This document shows positions 62,412 to 64,000 of a DNA stretch of 64,000 nucleotides, one piece after another (positions within the stretch are counted from its first letter, which is position 1; each line of letters starts with the position of its first letter). A model generated the notes under the pieces. The model saw only the letters and a list, made by a program, of their open reading frames with translations, had not been told where the DNA came from and did no database searches. Origin of the DNA: Methylobacter sp. KS41 (GTDB taxonomy: Bacteria; Pseudomonadota; Gammaproteobacteria; Methylococcales; Methylomonadaceae); assembly GCA_002862125.1 (NCBI GenBank), contig PHSP01000001.1, positions 558,001 to 622,000 on the forward strand, given 5' to 3'. The position numbers and the translations under genes are program-made.

Positions 62412-63676
62412 CATTAATCGATTGCAATAATTTTTACGCAAGTTGCGAAGCTGTGTTCAACCCCAAGCTAAAGGGCAAGGCAATTGTCATTTTATCCAAT
62501 AACGACGGGTGCTGTGTCAGTCGTTCAGACGCTGCTAAACAATTAGGCATCAAAATGGGGGCGCCCTGGTTTCAAATTAAGGACCAGTTTAAACCGGGTG
62601 AAGTCATTGCTTTATCGAGTAATTACGAGCTCTATGCAGACATGAGCAATAGGGTAATGAACCTCATAAGCCAGTTTACGCCGGATTACGAGATTTATTC
62701 TGTGGACGAAGCTTTCTGCAACTTTACTGGATTTATTTCCAAAGATTTAACTTCCTACAGTAGGGAGATTAAGTCAACCATATTGAAATGGACTGGCTTA
62801 CCTGTCTGTGTCGGCCTGGGTTCTTCAAAGACATTGGCCAAATTAAGCAATCACTGTGCAAAAAAACGACCTGAATATTCCGGTGTATGTAATTTCAACA
62901 TCATGTCGCCTGGTCAACTCAATAGTATTTTACAGACGATACCCGTAGGTGAAGTCTGGGGCATCGGTTCAAGACTTTCGGTAAAACTTAATCAGTTAGG
63001 CATTCTCACCGTCCTCGATTTAAAACGAGCCCACTCCCGTACCCTACGCGATAAATTCAGCGTCGTGATGGCCAAAACCATTGCTGAACTCAATGGCATC
63101 GCCTGTATTGGCCTGGAACAAGTTGCCCCGCCTAAACAAAACATTGCCAGCACCCGCAGCTTTGGGATTCCTGTTACCTCAATCGAAAGCCTGATGGAAT
63201 CGGTAACCCTATATACATCCCGTGCCACTGAAAAAGCACGGGCGCAACACACCCATGCCAATAGCATCAGCGTTTTCATTCAAACCAGCCCGTTTGCCCA
63301 GTCACCTTATTATGGTGGCAGCTTAACGGTCGCGTTACCTTCACCAAGCAACGATACCAGGCTATTGGTAAAGACGGCCTTATGGATAGTGAAGCGACTT
63401 TATAAACCTGGTTATGTCTACCAAAAGGCCGGCGTGTTATTGAACGATCTGATTCCGGATGAAGGCCGGCAACGGGATTTGTTTTTCGATGCCTTGAATG
63501 GAAACGATACGCAGAGCGCTAAGGTGATGGCCGTCCTAGACGCCATAAACCAGCGCTATGGAAGACAAACCTTAAAACTGGGGAGTGAGGGCTTTAAGGC
63601 ACCCTGGAAGATGAAGCAAAACTTTAAATCGCCTGGCTATACCACCAACTGGAATGAGTTGATTCAAGCGTCGTAG
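62412..63676 (+). pseudogene. umuC: umuC (Y-family polymerase V subunit), 5' end cut by IS
   Basis: The main 3' part of UmuC. It has the fingers and palm motifs ILSNNDGCCVSRSDAAKQLG, SSNYELYADMSNRVMN, the catalytic YSVDEAFCNF and VCVGLGSSKTLAKLSNHCAK, and the helix-hairpin part VWGIGSRLSVKLNQLGI. The frame is open to the IS boundary, with no ATG; the first possible start is GTG 62453, which loses the DCNNFYASCE active-site segment and so cannot give normal polymerase. Rejoined with 60687-60707, it would be complete. As it stands, it is inactivated. Confidence 0.9.
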
Positions 63677-63751
63677 CCGTGGATTACTATTTTTTGACGA
63701 TATCAACAACGCTATACGGAAACCTTTTCTTGCAGCGTCGCCGGTGAACCG

Positions 63752-64000
63752 TTATGCCAATGACACCGGCTTGATACACTCTGGGTCGTTGTGCCTCGGA
63801 TTATTCACAAAATTGCTGACTGGAATGGCTTCCATGTCGTCATAAGCTGAATCGTTGGCCAACAACGCTAACAGTGATTCCTTGGGTTGATTAGGTTGTA
63901 ACCATTGCTCATAATCTTTTGGAGCTAAAATAATCGGCATCCGGGGATGGATGTTCTGCATCTTATCGTTGGCGGCAGTCGTGATGATGGTACACGAATT
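63752..64000 (-). CDS. SRAP/YedK-like protein, 3' part (continues outside window)
   Basis: The C-terminal 82 residues of an SOS-response-associated peptidase (SRAP/HMCES family): CTIITTAANDKMQNIHPRMP, then IILAPKDYEQWLQPNQPKES. The HPRMP His is the family's conserved active-site His. The 5' part, with the catalytic Cys2, lies outside the window. SRAP proteins crosslink to abasic sites in single-stranded DNA. Its location next to umuDC fits an SOS-damage group. It points toward umuC, so the two are convergent. Confidence 0.9.
   Translation of the reverse strand, partial: NSCTIITTAANDKMQNIHPRMPIILAPKDYEQWLQPNQPKESLLALLANDSAYDDMEAIPVSNFVNNPRHNDPECIKPVSLA

Noticed and set aside
1-64000. CRISPR array, tRNA or rRNA genes
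   Set aside because: No regular repeat-spacer pattern and no tRNA- or rRNA-like sequence was recognised on reading through the window; a dedicated scan was not possible.

Overview
The window looks like part of a gammaproteobacterial genome, most likely a methanotroph-like Methylococcales relative. That lineage is an inference from gene style (sulfate uptake operon with an alginate-export-type porin, HU, UmuDC with an SRAP neighbour, moderate GC); no rRNA or other marker is present. No tRNA, rRNA or CRISPR array was seen. Most of the window is accessory DNA: decayed plasmid-type genes, insertion sequences, toxin-antitoxin and defence-like operons, and many broken genes. A core-like stretch lies at about 49.7-58.6 kb.

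Layout. 1-1053: end of a two-component pair (NarX/UhpB-type kinase, NarL-type regulator). 1.5-2.4 kb: RES/Xre toxin-antitoxin. 2.8-4.3 kb: two minus-strand genes (HNH nuclease; HEPN-like protein), each followed by an attC-like site, so a small integron-cassette remnant without integrase. 4.4-6.8 kb: IS66-type element. 7.7-8.9 kb: two lipoprotein genes. 9.5-21.7 kb: a plasmid-type block with a Sel1-like protein, ParB, ParA (internal ochre stop), a large tyrosine recombinase, KfrA-like protein, ParR-like and ParM-like proteins, then an AntA-like protein, a second recombinase and a recombinase/HTH protein. Both partition ATPases are damaged: parA by a nonsense codon, parM by an IS110 element whose exact ends can be reconstructed. 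A 3' scrap of an EAL-domain gene lies at the right edge of this block.

22.0-36.1 kb is a defence-island-like region: a minus-strand operon (DUF6361-like protein, phospholipase-D-like protein, SF2 helicase), a small membrane protein, and a divergent plus-strand pair of very large proteins (about 1,052 aa of unknown family; 1,285 aa P-loop/helicase-like). A lone TnpB-type IS follows. 38.2-48.7 kb: HU, a metal-binding mini-protein, GNAT acetyltransferase, a frameshifted DUF4326-SLOG gene, UvrD/FBH1-type helicase, a peptide-transporter remnant, a caspase-like protease coupled to an alpha/beta hydrolase, a PD-(D/E)XK-like protein and a truncated Excalibur nuclease.

49.7-58.6 kb: small secreted/membrane protein, degenerate EAL protein, then a sulfate-assimilation cluster (YezD-like 56-aa protein, porin, Sbp, CysT, CysW, CysA, CysB-like regulator). 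59.0-64.0 kb: a doubly frameshifted Excalibur nuclease, then umuD, umuC split by a 1.7-kb IS with an 8-bp target duplication, and the 3' part of an SRAP (YedK-like) gene running off the end.

The strongest leads are the IS110 insertion in parM, with a candidate bridge RNA whose short guides match both the insertion site and the element ends; the two-gene giant-protein module at 29-36 kb; and the caspase/hydrolase pair. The plasmid block appears to be an integrated, decaying plasmid whose own partition functions are no longer needed.
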